Below are positions 8,570 to 17,634 of a stretch of 64,000 nt of DNA, piece by piece. The notes beneath the pieces are model-generated. The model made no database searches, was not told where the DNA came from, and saw only the letters and a list, made by a program, of their open reading frames with translations. Both the position numbers and the translations under genes were made by a program. This stretch comes from Xanthomonas maliensis. Its GTDB lineage: Bacteria; Pseudomonadota; Gammaproteobacteria; Xanthomonadales; Xanthomonadaceae. Positions within the stretch are counted from its first letter, which is position 1. Each line of letters starts with the position of its first letter. The stretch lies in the NCBI RefSeq assembly GCF_009192945.1, contig NZ_NSET01000004.1:1-64000 (forward strand), given 5' to 3'.

Positions 8570-9991
8570 ATGTCCGAGTCCGCCCCTGTCATGCGCGCCT
8601 ACGCCAGCATCAAGCCGCTGCTGTGGCTGGTATCGCTGGCGATCTTCATGCAGATGCTGGATGCGACCATCGTCAATACGGCGTTGCCGGCGATGGCCCA
8701 CAGCCTGCGGCAAAGCCCGTTGCAAATGCAGTCGGTGGTGTTCAGCTACGCGCTGGCGGTGGCGATGTTCATTCCTGCGTCCGGCTGGATCGCCGATCGC
8801 GTGGGAACGCGGCGCACCTTCCTGGCGGCGATCATCGTGTTCACCCTGGGCTCGTTACTGTGCGCGGCCGCGCAGCAGCTACCGCAGCTGGTCGCCGCAC
8901 GGGTGGTGCAAGGGATCGGCGGTGCGATGCTGCTGCCGGTCGGCCGCCTGGCCGTGCTCAAGACGGTCGCGCGCGAGGACTTCCTGCGCGCGATGAGCTT
9001 TATCGCATTGCCGGCGCTGATCGGACCACTGGTCGGCCCCACGCTGGGCGGCTGGCTGGTGGAGGTCGCGTCCTGGCACTGGGTGTTCCTGATCAATCTG
9101 CCGATCGGCGTGCTTGGTTTCATCGTGGCCCTGCGGATCATGCCGGACCATTACGGCGATGCGCGCCAACGCTTCGATCTGCTCGGCTACCTGATGTTGG
9201 CGTTCGGCATGGTGGCGCTGTCGTTGGCGCTGGACGGCATCTCCGAGCTGGGCCTGCGCCATGCCTTCGTGATGCTGCTGGCGATCGGCGGGTTCGCGGC
9301 TCTGGCTGGCTACTGGCTGCATGCCGCCAGCCGGCCGGCGGCGCTGTTTCCGTTGCACTTATTCAAGGTGGCCAGCTATCGGATCGGCATCCTCGGCAAC
9401 CTGTTCTCGCGGATCGGCAGCGGCTCGATGCCGTTCCTGATTCCGCTGCTGCTGCAGGTCGGCCTGGGGATGAGCCCACTGCATGCCGGGCTGATGCTGG
9501 TACCGGTGGCGCTGGCAGGCATGGCGGCCAAGCGCGTGGCAGTGAGGCTGGTCGGCCGCTTCGGCTACCGGCGTGTGCTGATGAGCAATACCATGCTGGT
9601 TGGCGTGGCCATGGCCAGTTTCGCGCTGGTCGAGAGTGGGCAGCCGCTATGGCTGCGGCTCGTGCAGCTGGCCTGCTTTGGCGCGGTCAACTCGCTGCAG
9701 TTCACCGTCATGAACACCGTGACGCTGCGCGACCTGGACCGCGAGCAGGCCAGCCCGGGCAACAGCTTGTTGTCGATGGTCATGATGCTGTCCACCGGCT
9801 TCGGCGCGGCGGCGGCCGGCAGCCTGCTCGCCGCGTTCAACGACCAGCTCGGCGATCGCCATGGCGCCACCGCGGCCTTACACGCGACCTTCCTCTGCGT
9901 CGGTGCGATCACCCTGTCGTCGACACTGATCTTCTGGCAACTGGCCGAGACGCGTCCGCATCCGGCGCAGGTGGAGGAAGTGGCGGAATAG
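8570..9991 (+). CDS. mdtD: Multidrug exporter, MFS DHA2 family, MdtD-like
   Basis: 473 residues with about 14 hydrophobic segments. The N-terminus has the DHA2 signature LDATIVNTALP and the MFS motif A region GWIADRVGTRR; later segments include RFGYRR and GNSLLSM. The order and wording closely match E. coli MdtD, a proton-driven efflux protein of the inner membrane. In E. coli mdtD belongs to the mdtABC-baeSR operon; here it stands alone, with no RND pump genes in the window. An in-frame Met at 8591 is an alternative start. The substrate is unknown. Confidence 0.88.
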   Translation: MSESAPVMRAYASIKPLLWLVSLAIFMQMLDATIVNTALPAMAHSLRQSPLQMQSVVFSYALAVAMFIPASGWIADRVGTRRTFLAAIIVFTLGSLLCAAAQQLPQLVAARVVQGIGGAMLLPVGRLAVLKTVAREDFLRAMSFIALPALIGPLVGPTLGGWLVEVASWHWVFLINLPIGVLGFIVALRIMPDHYGDARQRFDLLGYLMLAFGMVALSLALDGISELGLRHAFVMLLAIGGFAALAGYWLHAASRPAALFPLHLFKVASYRIGILGNLFSRIGSGSMPFLIPLLLQVGLGMSPLHAGLMLVPVALAGMAAKRVAVRLVGRFGYRRVLMSNTMLVGVAMASFALVESGQPLWLRLVQLACFGAVNSLQFTVMNTVTLRDLDREQASPGNSLLSMVMMLSTGFGAAAAGSLLAAFNDQLGDRHGATAALHATFLCVGAITLSSTLIFWQLAETRPHPAQVEEVAE

Positions 9992-10349
9992 ATCGCGGTC
10001 TGCGTCTGCGCGGTCTGCGCTGCCGTTGCATTGTGTTTGGCTGATCGTGGCGATCGAAGTCGCGCCGACGCGCTGTCGTGCAGCCATCGATGGCACGACG
10101 TCCTGCAATGGCACGTCGATCGCTGCTGTCGACAGTGCCGAGGCGGGCGCCGCGGGCGCGCGGGCTGCCACTGTTCGAGCACGCTTTCTGCGCTGGAGTG
10201 GATACGACCCAGACGTGGGGACGTGGCGTGCTCCATGCCGGGACGGCGCTGCGCACTTGAGCCAGCCGCTTGGCCTGGGCGGTTCAGCACGCGTCTTCCA
10301 TCGAGGCGTCACGCGCCGCCTTGCGCTCGTTCGCAGTCAATCACCCGTG
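9992..10349. other. 358-bp spacer between convergent genes
   Basis: Between the ends of the exporter (+) and the first hybrid kinase (-). No gene, U-tract terminator or repeat that I could support. Confidence 0.5.
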
Positions 10350-13300
10350 TTATCCAGCTCCCGACTGGCGCCGCAACGCGTCGGCAATCGTGTCGGCCAG
10401 CATGTCCCCGGTCAGCGGCTTACGCAGAAAACTGTCGAATCCGGCCGCGCGGGCATTGGGCTCGGCGGCCTCGTCGGAGCGGGCGGTCACCGCGATCAGC
10501 GGCATGTCATAGCCGAACACGCGCAGCTGCCGTGCCAGCGCAAAGCCATCCAGGCCCGGCAGATCCAGATCGAGTAAGGCCAGGTCGAAGGTGCTGTCGG
10601 CCGCTTCGGTCAAGGCGGCCAGGCCATGCGGCGCATGCACCACCGAATGCCCCTGCGCGCGCAGCAGGCCGACGATGACTTCGGCGATGGTGGCGTCGTC
10701 TTCCACCAGCAGGATGTGCTGTGGTGGCAGCGGTTCCCGGCGTGGCCCGAACTCCGCGCCCAACGGGGCACTGGCGGCTACCCAGCGCAACGGCAGATCG
10801 ACGATGAAGCGGGTACCGGCGCCCAGGCGGCTGACGACCTCGATATGCCCGCCCATCGCCATCGCCAATTCCTGGCAAATCGCCAGACCGAGGCCGCTGC
10901 CGCCGTAGCGGGAATTGGTTTTGGCACCGTCGCCCTGCTCGAAGCGCTGGAACAACCGCGCCTTCTGCTCGGCATTGATGCCCGGCCCGGTATCGGCCAC
11001 CTCGAAGCGCAGCCCCTGCAAGGTGCCAAGGGTGTGGAGCTTGAGCGCGACCACGCCGCGCTCGGTGAACTTGATCGCATTGCTGAGCAGGTTGAGCAGG
11101 ATCTGGCGGATCCGGGTGGCATCGCCGCTGGCGGTGATGTCGCCGAGCAAACCGACTTCCACACTGAAACGCAGGCCACGCTCCTGCGCCAGCGGCGCCA
11201 TCAGCGCCTCGATCTCGGCGACCAGTTGCCGCACCGAGAAGGGTTGCAAGTCCAGCTCCAGCCGCCCCGACTCGATCCGCGCCAAGTCCAGCGCATCGTT
11301 GACCAGCCGCAACAGATGCGCACCGGCACGGCGGATCGACTCGGTATAGCTGCGTTGGCGCTCATCCAGGCCGGTCTTGAGCAGCAGCTCGCTCATGCCC
11401 AGCACGCCGGTCATGGGCGTGCGCACCTCATGCCCCAGCGTGGCCAGGAAGCGCGTCTTGGCCAACGACGCCTGCTCGGCCAGCTCCTGCTTGTGCACGG
11501 CCAGTTGCCAGGCGTTGAGGCGCTGCAGGCGGCGGCGATACAACAGTACCGCGCTGGTCAGCACGCAGGCGGTCAATACCGCCAGCAGACTCAATCCCCA
11601 CGGCCCCCGCCACCATGGCGGCAACACGCGAAACTGCAGCGTCTGCACCCGCGACCACACGCTGTCGGCAGTGCGGCCCTGCACTTCCAGCGTGTAGCTG
11701 CCGGCTGGCAAGCGCGAGAACAGTCGCTCGCCGCTGGGCCCGACATCCACCCAGTCCGGGTCGTAGTTGCTGAGACGGAAGCGATAACTGTTGGATTCGG
11801 AGTCGGCGAAGCTGAGCATGCGCGCGACGATGTGCAGATCGCGGTCGCCGTCTTCCACCACCAGCGGCTCGACATGGGTCAGATCCAGCCCACTTTCACC
11901 GCGACGCAGACCCACGCGTTCGATCACCAGCGGCGGACGATGCTCGCTGGGCTTGAGCTCGGACGGATCGAAGATCACCAGTCCGTCGGGCGTGGCGCCG
12001 ATGATCATTCCCTGCGCCGACTGCGCCAGTGAACGGGCGACGAACTGCGGATTGGGCAAGCCATCGTGCACGCCGTAGACGCGGATGCCGCGGGTAGCCG
12101 GGTCCACCCGGACCAGGCCGCGCATGCTCGACATCCAGGCAACGCCATCGCGATCGATCACCAGCCCGCGTGGCGCCAGCGCCGGAAATTCCTGATCGGC
12201 ACCGATGCTGTCCAGATGCTGCAACCGTCCGTCCTTCCACAGGTACCGATGCAGCCTGCCCAGGCCAGCGAACCACGCGACATCGCCATCGTTGAAGGTG
12301 AGCGTGAAGATCTGCTCGGGCGGCGCACCCGCCACCGCGTCGAAGCGCCGCGCCGGCGCATTCCACTGCAGCAGGCCATGATTGGTTGCCAACCACAGAT
12401 TGCCGGCCGGTCCGGTCGTCATATCATTGAAGATCAGGTCCTCGGCCAGGCCGTGCGTCCCGCGCTCTAGTGTGAGCAGGACGTGGCCATCGTCGTCGCG
12501 CTCCTGCAACCCTTGGACGGTCTGCACCCAGATATGTCCATCGCCGGTCTGGCGCAGACTGGCCTGCGGCGCCTCCAGCGTGCCGTCGGCGTTGTGCGCG
12601 CCGGCGGGCCCGCCGTGGCTGTCCCAGCGCAGCAGTTGCCGGGTTTGCGGATCGAAACGCAACAGGCTCGCGTATTCGCCGATCCACACGCGTCCTTTGC
12701 GATCTTCCAGCACGCTGTAGGACCAGCTGGTGCTGCCGAGCGAGGGCAGCACGCGTTCGATCCGGCCTACGCTGGGATCCACCCGTTCCAGCACGCCGGA
12801 GGACCCCACCAGCCACATGCGGCCATCGTGCGACTTCGCCACCGCCTGCACGGTGAGGTTGCCGCCCTGCCCGCCGTCATCCAGGTGATTGAACACGACG
12901 GCGAAGCGACGCCAGCTCGATGGCAGATGCCACAGTCCCCCGCTGGGGCTGGCGAACCACAGCCCGCCCTCGCGGTCCTGGTAGGCCGACTCCCAATTGG
13001 GGCGGACGCGCCCATGTGCCGCCAGGCTGTACAAGGGCACGTTCTGTACGGTCCGTCCAACCGCACGGCCGAGACCGCCCAGGGTGTCCAACCAATAGCT
13101 GCCGTCGCGATCGCACAGCAGGACACCGAGCACCGGGAACTTCGGCGGAACATCCCACACCGGAACCGTCAATCGGCCCTCTCGATCACGCCGAAACACC
13201 GTATCGCCGCCGGTGCCGATCCACAGGCTGCCGTCCGGGTCGGCGGTCAAGCGGGTGATGATCTGGTTGCTGCCGGCCGGCAACGGCAGCCGCTCGAAAT

Positions 13301-13961
13301 CCCGGCCGGTCCAGCGCGCCGCGCCGTCGGCGGTGCCGACCCAGAGCTGGCCCTGACGATCGATCTCCAAGCGGTAGATCGCATCGTTGGGCAGGCTGCG
13401 CGGATCATCGTCGCGATGGGTGAACCGATCCAACCTGCCGTCCGGGTGCAGCCGGTACAGGCCGCTCATCTCGGTACCGAACCAGAGAGTGCCGTCGGCA
13501 TCGGAGAGGATGTTCCAGATCGACGCGCCACGCAGGGCCGGGTAGCGCGCACTGTCGTAGTGGACGAACTGGCGGCGATCGACGTCGAGCATGGCCAGCC
13601 CGCCGATATCGGTGCCGATCCAGACCCGGTTGCGTCGGTCCACATGCACTGCCCACACCTGGTTGTCGTGCAGGCCGTCCTCGATGCGCCAGATGCGGTA
13701 ATTGCGGCCGTCGTAGCGCGCCAATCCGTCGCTGCTGGCCATCCACAGATAGCCATTGGCATCTTCGTCGAAGCCATAGACCACGTTGGACGGCAGGCCG
13801 TCGGCCACGGTGAGCTGGCGCGGCTGCGGCAGCACCGGCACCCCCGCCCAGGTTGGCATGGCGGTCAGCGCGGCCACCATGCTGCCAAGCAGCCACAAGC
13901 AGCACAGGGCCAGGCGGCGGAGAAGGAGGCAGCAGCGTGCCGGGGGGAGCGTCGTCTTCAT
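10350..13961 (-). CDS. Hybrid sensor histidine kinase with beta-propeller sensor (third in series)
   Basis: 1203 residues. An N-terminal hydrophobic segment (~12-40) looks like a signal peptide. Residues ~45-700 are repeated two-component propeller (Reg_prop) blades with W-[IV]-G-T type repeats. A Y_Y_Y domain comes next, then one membrane span (~805-825), HisKA with HEVRTP (His844), HATPase with NAIKF, DTGPGI and GGSGLGLAICQEL, and a C-terminal receiver with phosphoacceptor Asp1131 and Lys1181. The sensor would face the periplasm, probably binding a saccharide or other small ligand. There is no C-terminal DNA-binding domain, unlike the Bacteroides HTCS proteins. It lies 48 bp downstream of the second kinase and is probably co-transcribed. 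Confidence 0.9.
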   Translation of the reverse strand: MKTTLPPARCCLLLRRLALCCLWLLGSMVAALTAMPTWAGVPVLPQPRQLTVADGLPSNVVYGFDEDANGYLWMASSDGLARYDGRNYRIWRIEDGLHDNQVWAVHVDRRNRVWIGTDIGGLAMLDVDRRQFVHYDSARYPALRGASIWNILSDADGTLWFGTEMSGLYRLHPDGRLDRFTHRDDDPRSLPNDAIYRLEIDRQGQLWVGTADGAARWTGRDFERLPLPAGSNQIITRLTADPDGSLWIGTGGDTVFRRDREGRLTVPVWDVPPKFPVLGVLLCDRDGSYWLDTLGGLGRAVGRTVQNVPLYSLAAHGRVRPNWESAYQDREGGLWFASPSGGLWHLPSSWRRFAVVFNHLDDGGQGGNLTVQAVAKSHDGRMWLVGSSGVLERVDPSVGRIERVLPSLGSTSWSYSVLEDRKGRVWIGEYASLLRFDPQTRQLLRWDSHGGPAGAHNADGTLEAPQASLRQTGDGHIWVQTVQGLQERDDDGHVLLTLERGTHGLAEDLIFNDMTTGPAGNLWLATNHGLLQWNAPARRFDAVAGAPPEQIFTLTFNDGDVAWFAGLGRLHRYLWKDGRLQHLDSIGADQEFPALAPRGLVIDRDGVAWMSSMRGLVRVDPATRGIRVYGVHDGLPNPQFVARSLAQSAQGMIIGATPDGLVIFDPSELKPSEHRPPLVIERVGLRRGESGLDLTHVEPLVVEDGDRDLHIVARMLSFADSESNSYRFRLSNYDPDWVDVGPSGERLFSRLPAGSYTLEVQGRTADSVWSRVQTLQFRVLPPWWRGPWGLSLLAVLTACVLTSAVLLYRRRLQRLNAWQLAVHKQELAEQASLAKTRFLATLGHEVRTPMTGVLGMSELLLKTGLDERQRSYTESIRRAGAHLLRLVNDALDLARIESGRLELDLQPFSVRQLVAEIEALMAPLAQERGLRFSVEVGLLGDITASGDATRIRQILLNLLSNAIKFTERGVVALKLHTLGTLQGLRFEVADTGPGINAEQKARLFQRFEQGDGAKTNSRYGGSGLGLAICQELAMAMGGHIEVVSRLGAGTRFIVDLPLRWVAASAPLGAEFGPRREPLPPQHILLVEDDATIAEVIVGLLRAQGHSVVHAPHGLAALTEAADSTFDLALLDLDLPGLDGFALARQLRVFGYDMPLIAVTARSDEAAEPNARAAGFDSFLRKPLTGDMLADTIADALRRQSGAG

Positions 13962-14009
13962 CGGGTGCGGGCATAGTGCTGGCCGCGTGCCAGGCTGGCA
14001 ACCGCCGCG

Positions 14010-17000
14010 CTAAGGCGTCAGCGCCACCGCATCGTCGGCCGCCAGTCCCACTGCCGCAGAGCGCTGATGCGCAGCCGCCAGCACCTGCGCGATCGCCTCG
14101 ATCAGCAGCTCGCCGGTGACCGGCTTGCGCAGAAAGCCGTCGAAGCCGGCGGCCCGGGCTTGCGCCTCGGCGTCGGCATCGGCACGCGCGGTCACCGCCA
14201 GCAGGGGAAACGCGTGTCCCAGACCACGCAGCTGCGACGCCAGTGCGAACCCATCCAGCCCTGGCAGGTCCAGGTCGAGCAGCGCCACATCGAAACCGCC
14301 CTCGACCACCTCGGACAGCGCGGCCAGGGCATGCGCGGCATGCACGACCCGGTGGCCCCGCGTCGCCAGCAAGCCGCTGAGCACTTCGGCCACGGTCGGG
14401 TCGTCTTCTACCAACAGGATGCGCAGCGGCGGCAGGTTCGGACCAGCGACCGCAGGGGCGTCAGTGGGTGGCCTGGCCTGCTCTCGCGGCAACGGCAGTT
14501 CGACGACGAATTGCGTGCCGACCCCGAGCTTGCTGCGCAGGCGAATCTTGCCGCGCATCGCCACCGTCAACTCCTGGCAGATCGCCAATCCGAGGCCACT
14601 GCCGCCATAGCGCGAGCCGCTGCGTGCGCTCTCGCCCTGCTCGAACCGTTGGAACAGGCGCTGCTGTTGCTCCGGACCGACGCCAGGCCCGCTATCGCGG
14701 ACCTTGAATCGCAGCCGCTCGCCATGCAGCTCCACGCTCAGCCCGACTTCGCCACGCTCGGTGAATTTGATCGCGTTGCCGAGCAGATTGATCAGGATCT
14801 GCCGAACACGGGTGGCATCGCCCAGGACGATCACCCCTTCCGGCAATCGATTGCGGTAGCGGAATTCCAGTCCACGCGCATGGGCGATGGGTTGCAGGAA
14901 CTCCGCCAGCTCCTGGCACAGCTGCGCCGGATCGAATGGTTGTTGCACCAGTTCCAGCCGGCCGGCCTCGATCCGCGCCAGATCGAGCGCGTCGTTGACC
15001 AGGCGCAGCAGGTGCGCCCCGGCCTTGCGGACCGCCTGCACGTAGCCACGCTGGCGCTCGTCCAATGGCGTGGCCAGCAACAGTTCGCTCATGCCCAGCA
15101 CACCGGTCATCGGCGTGCGCACTTCGTGACCGAGGGTGGCCAGGAAATGCGACTTCGCCAGCGAGGCCTGTTCGGCCAGTTCCTGCCGCTGCCGCGCCAA
15201 CGCCCATTCCTGCTGGCGATATGTGCGTCGACGCCAGCCCCACAGGCACAGCCACAGGACCAGCGCGGCGAGCGCGGTGGCAACCAATTGCGCCGGCACG
15301 CTCAACCACCATGGCGGTCGCACCGTCACCGGCACGTCCGGCGCGCCGACCCAGTCGCCGCCATCGGCGCGGGCCTGGACCTGCAGACGGTAGTCGCCCG
15401 TCGGCAGTCGCGAAATCACCCGTTCGCCATCGGCATGCTGCTCCACCCAGCCTTCGTCGTCGCCGTCCACGCGAAAGCGATACTGCGTGTTGGCTGGGTC
15501 CACGAACGACAGCAGGCGCGCGCGAATGCGCAGATCGCGATCGCGCGCCTGCAACACCACCGGCGCCGCCACCGGCAGTGTCTGCGGCTGCCGGGCGTCG
15601 TTGCGCCGGACCTGCAGCGCATCGATCACCAGCGGCGCCGCCGGAATGTTGGTGATCGGCTGCGACGGGTCGAACAGCACGATGCTGCTGGTGGTCAACG
15701 CCAGTACCTGGCCATGCGCGCCCACGGCCGGCGGGCGCATCGAAAATTCGTTGTCCGGCAGCCCCTGCGCCGGCCCGTAGACGCGCACGCGCGCTTGCCC
15801 GGGGCGATAGGCCAGCAAACCGCGCGCAGTCGTGGCCCAGACCGTACCATCGTTGCCCAGTACCACACCGCGCATTTCCACCGCCGGCATGCCCTGGCTG
15901 CGATCGACCCGCTGCAGCAGACGGGCGCGCTGGCCATCCCAGCGATAGCGTTCGAGCGCACCGTAGCGCCCTACCCAGAACTCCTGCGCATTGACGAACG
16001 CCAGGGCGTAGACCATGCGCGCCGCATCGTCGATCACCTTGTGGAAACGGCCATCGCGCCGCACCCACAATCCATCGCCCAACCCCACCCACAGCGTGCC
16101 ATCCGGCCGGAATGTCAGTTGCTGGGCCATGTCGTCGGGTTCGCCGAGGTCCTTGCCGAAGCGAAAGCTTTCCAGCACTTGCCCGTCCGCGCCACGGTGC
16201 TGCAGGCCGGCGCCGACCACGCTCAACCAGAACTCGCCATCGCGGCCGGGCTCGATCAGCTCGGCGCGCTGAACGCCGCTCTTGACCAAGTCCACGGCAA
16301 GATCGCGACGCGCGCCGGTGGACGGCGTGTAATGCACCAGCCGGTCGCGCACGGGCAACCACAATCCGCCATCGCGGGCCCGCAGCGCCGACTGCACGGT
16401 GCCGCCACCCAGCGCCTCGCTGGACACCACTGGCAGCACCGCCCCCGCGGCGTCGACCCGGTAGACGCCTTCGCCTGTGGTGACCAGAAAGCCGTCTCCA
16501 TCGGCGGCAGCATTGACCAGGTACAGACTCTCCAGCGGCTTGCCCTGGGTCTCGAACAGGGTGGTGAAGCGACGCCAGTCCGGCGGCAGATAGGCCAGCC
16601 CTTGCGAGATCAGGCCCAGCCAGAGCCCGCCCTGGCGATCCTGCAACAGATCCAGCACGCCGCTGTGTGAGGTCAGAAAGCCACTGCCGCGATCGCCTTC
16701 GAGCACGTGCAACGCGGTCTGCCCGGGCGCGGCACGGAACAGGCCGTCGGCCGCCGCGACCCAATAGCCACCGTGGACGTCATGCACCACGCTGGCGGCA
16801 CGGGTCGCCGCTGCCTGCGGCCACGGCGCTGGCTCCAGCACATCCGCCGGCGTGACCCGCAACAGCCCGCGCTCGGTCCCCACCCACAGGCTGCCATCAG
16901 GATCCTTGCTGAGCTTGAACACGCTCTTGTCGAGTTGCTCGGGCGCGATCCGCGCGAAGCGATCGCCCTCGCGCATGACCAGGCCGTGGCCGGTCCCGAT

Positions 17001-17579
17001 CCACAGCCGCCCGCGCGCGTCGGTGACCATGCTCAGGATGGTATCGCTGGGCAGGGCATCGGCCCGTTCGGCGGCGCGGTAGGCGGTGATGCGGCCGTTC
17101 TCCTCCAGCCGGCACAAGCCGGATTGGCTGGTGCCGATCCAGATCGCGCCCTGCGCCTGCGCCAGCGACCAGACCTGACCAGGGCAGGCACGCTGCACGT
17201 CGGGAAACACGCGAAAGCCGCTGCGGTCGGCCGCCAGCATCGCCAGTGGCGAGCCATTGACGCCTGCCCAGACCCGATCGCGATCGTCCACCAACAGGGT
17301 TTCGAGCTCGTTGCCTGGAATCGCGCGCGGATCGCCCGGATCGCTGCGCCAGACCTTCAACCCAATCCCGTCGTAGCGCGCCAGGCCATCGCTGGTCGCC
17401 GCCCACACATAGCCTTGGCGATCCTGCGCCAACGCCAGCACCATCCGGGAGGGCAGGCCCTCGGCCGTTCCCAGGCGGCGCATGCGCGGGGTCTCCACGC
17501 GCTCGACCGCCGCTGCCTGGACGACAGCGAGCGCCAACACGACCGTGGTCAACCAACCCAGCGCCCTGCTCAATGCCAT
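14010..17579 (-). CDS. Hybrid sensor histidine kinase with beta-propeller sensor (second in series)
   Basis: 1189 residues from an ATG at 17579, chosen because a signal peptide begins there and GAGG lies seven bases upstream; the open frame continues another 68 codons without protein-like sequence. Domain order is the same as in its neighbours: signal peptide (~1-25), Reg_prop blades, Y_Y_Y, one membrane span (~770-790), HisKA with His818, HATPase, and receiver with Asp1102. The C-terminal tail after the receiver is ~25 residues longer than in the other two. It stands between two homologous kinases with gaps of 55 and 48 bp. The output partner is not in the window. Confidence 0.9.
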   Translation of the reverse strand: MALSRALGWLTTVVLALAVVQAAAVERVETPRMRRLGTAEGLPSRMVLALAQDRQGYVWAATSDGLARYDGIGLKVWRSDPGDPRAIPGNELETLLVDDRDRVWAGVNGSPLAMLAADRSGFRVFPDVQRACPGQVWSLAQAQGAIWIGTSQSGLCRLEENGRITAYRAAERADALPSDTILSMVTDARGRLWIGTGHGLVMREGDRFARIAPEQLDKSVFKLSKDPDGSLWVGTERGLLRVTPADVLEPAPWPQAAATRAASVVHDVHGGYWVAAADGLFRAAPGQTALHVLEGDRGSGFLTSHSGVLDLLQDRQGGLWLGLISQGLAYLPPDWRRFTTLFETQGKPLESLYLVNAAADGDGFLVTTGEGVYRVDAAGAVLPVVSSEALGGGTVQSALRARDGGLWLPVRDRLVHYTPSTGARRDLAVDLVKSGVQRAELIEPGRDGEFWLSVVGAGLQHRGADGQVLESFRFGKDLGEPDDMAQQLTFRPDGTLWVGLGDGLWVRRDGRFHKVIDDAARMVYALAFVNAQEFWVGRYGALERYRWDGQRARLLQRVDRSQGMPAVEMRGVVLGNDGTVWATTARGLLAYRPGQARVRVYGPAQGLPDNEFSMRPPAVGAHGQVLALTTSSIVLFDPSQPITNIPAAPLVIDALQVRRNDARQPQTLPVAAPVVLQARDRDLRIRARLLSFVDPANTQYRFRVDGDDEGWVEQHADGERVISRLPTGDYRLQVQARADGGDWVGAPDVPVTVRPPWWLSVPAQLVATALAALVLWLCLWGWRRRTYRQQEWALARQRQELAEQASLAKSHFLATLGHEVRTPMTGVLGMSELLLATPLDERQRGYVQAVRKAGAHLLRLVNDALDLARIEAGRLELVQQPFDPAQLCQELAEFLQPIAHARGLEFRYRNRLPEGVIVLGDATRVRQILINLLGNAIKFTERGEVGLSVELHGERLRFKVRDSGPGVGPEQQQRLFQRFEQGESARSGSRYGGSGLGLAICQELTVAMRGKIRLRSKLGVGTQFVVELPLPREQARPPTDAPAVAGPNLPPLRILLVEDDPTVAEVLSGLLATRGHRVVHAAHALAALSEVVEGGFDVALLDLDLPGLDGFALASQLRGLGHAFPLLAVTARADADAEAQARAAGFDGFLRKPVTGELLIEAIAQVLAAAHQRSAAVGLAADDAVALTP

Positions 17580-17634
17580 CGCCCGCCCTCGTCGCGCTCC
17601 CCGCCTGCACTGTAACTGTTCAGCCCGCTCATCC

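Noticed and set aside
8089-10044. Long plus-strand frame over the exporter gene
   Set aside because: Out-of-frame shadow of the MdtD-like gene; the true frame has clear MFS motifs and membrane spans.
14067-16670. 867-codon plus-strand frame antisense to the second hybrid kinase
   Set aside because: High-GC antisense shadow, rich in Arg, Gln and His with no domain; the minus strand encodes a complete kinase.
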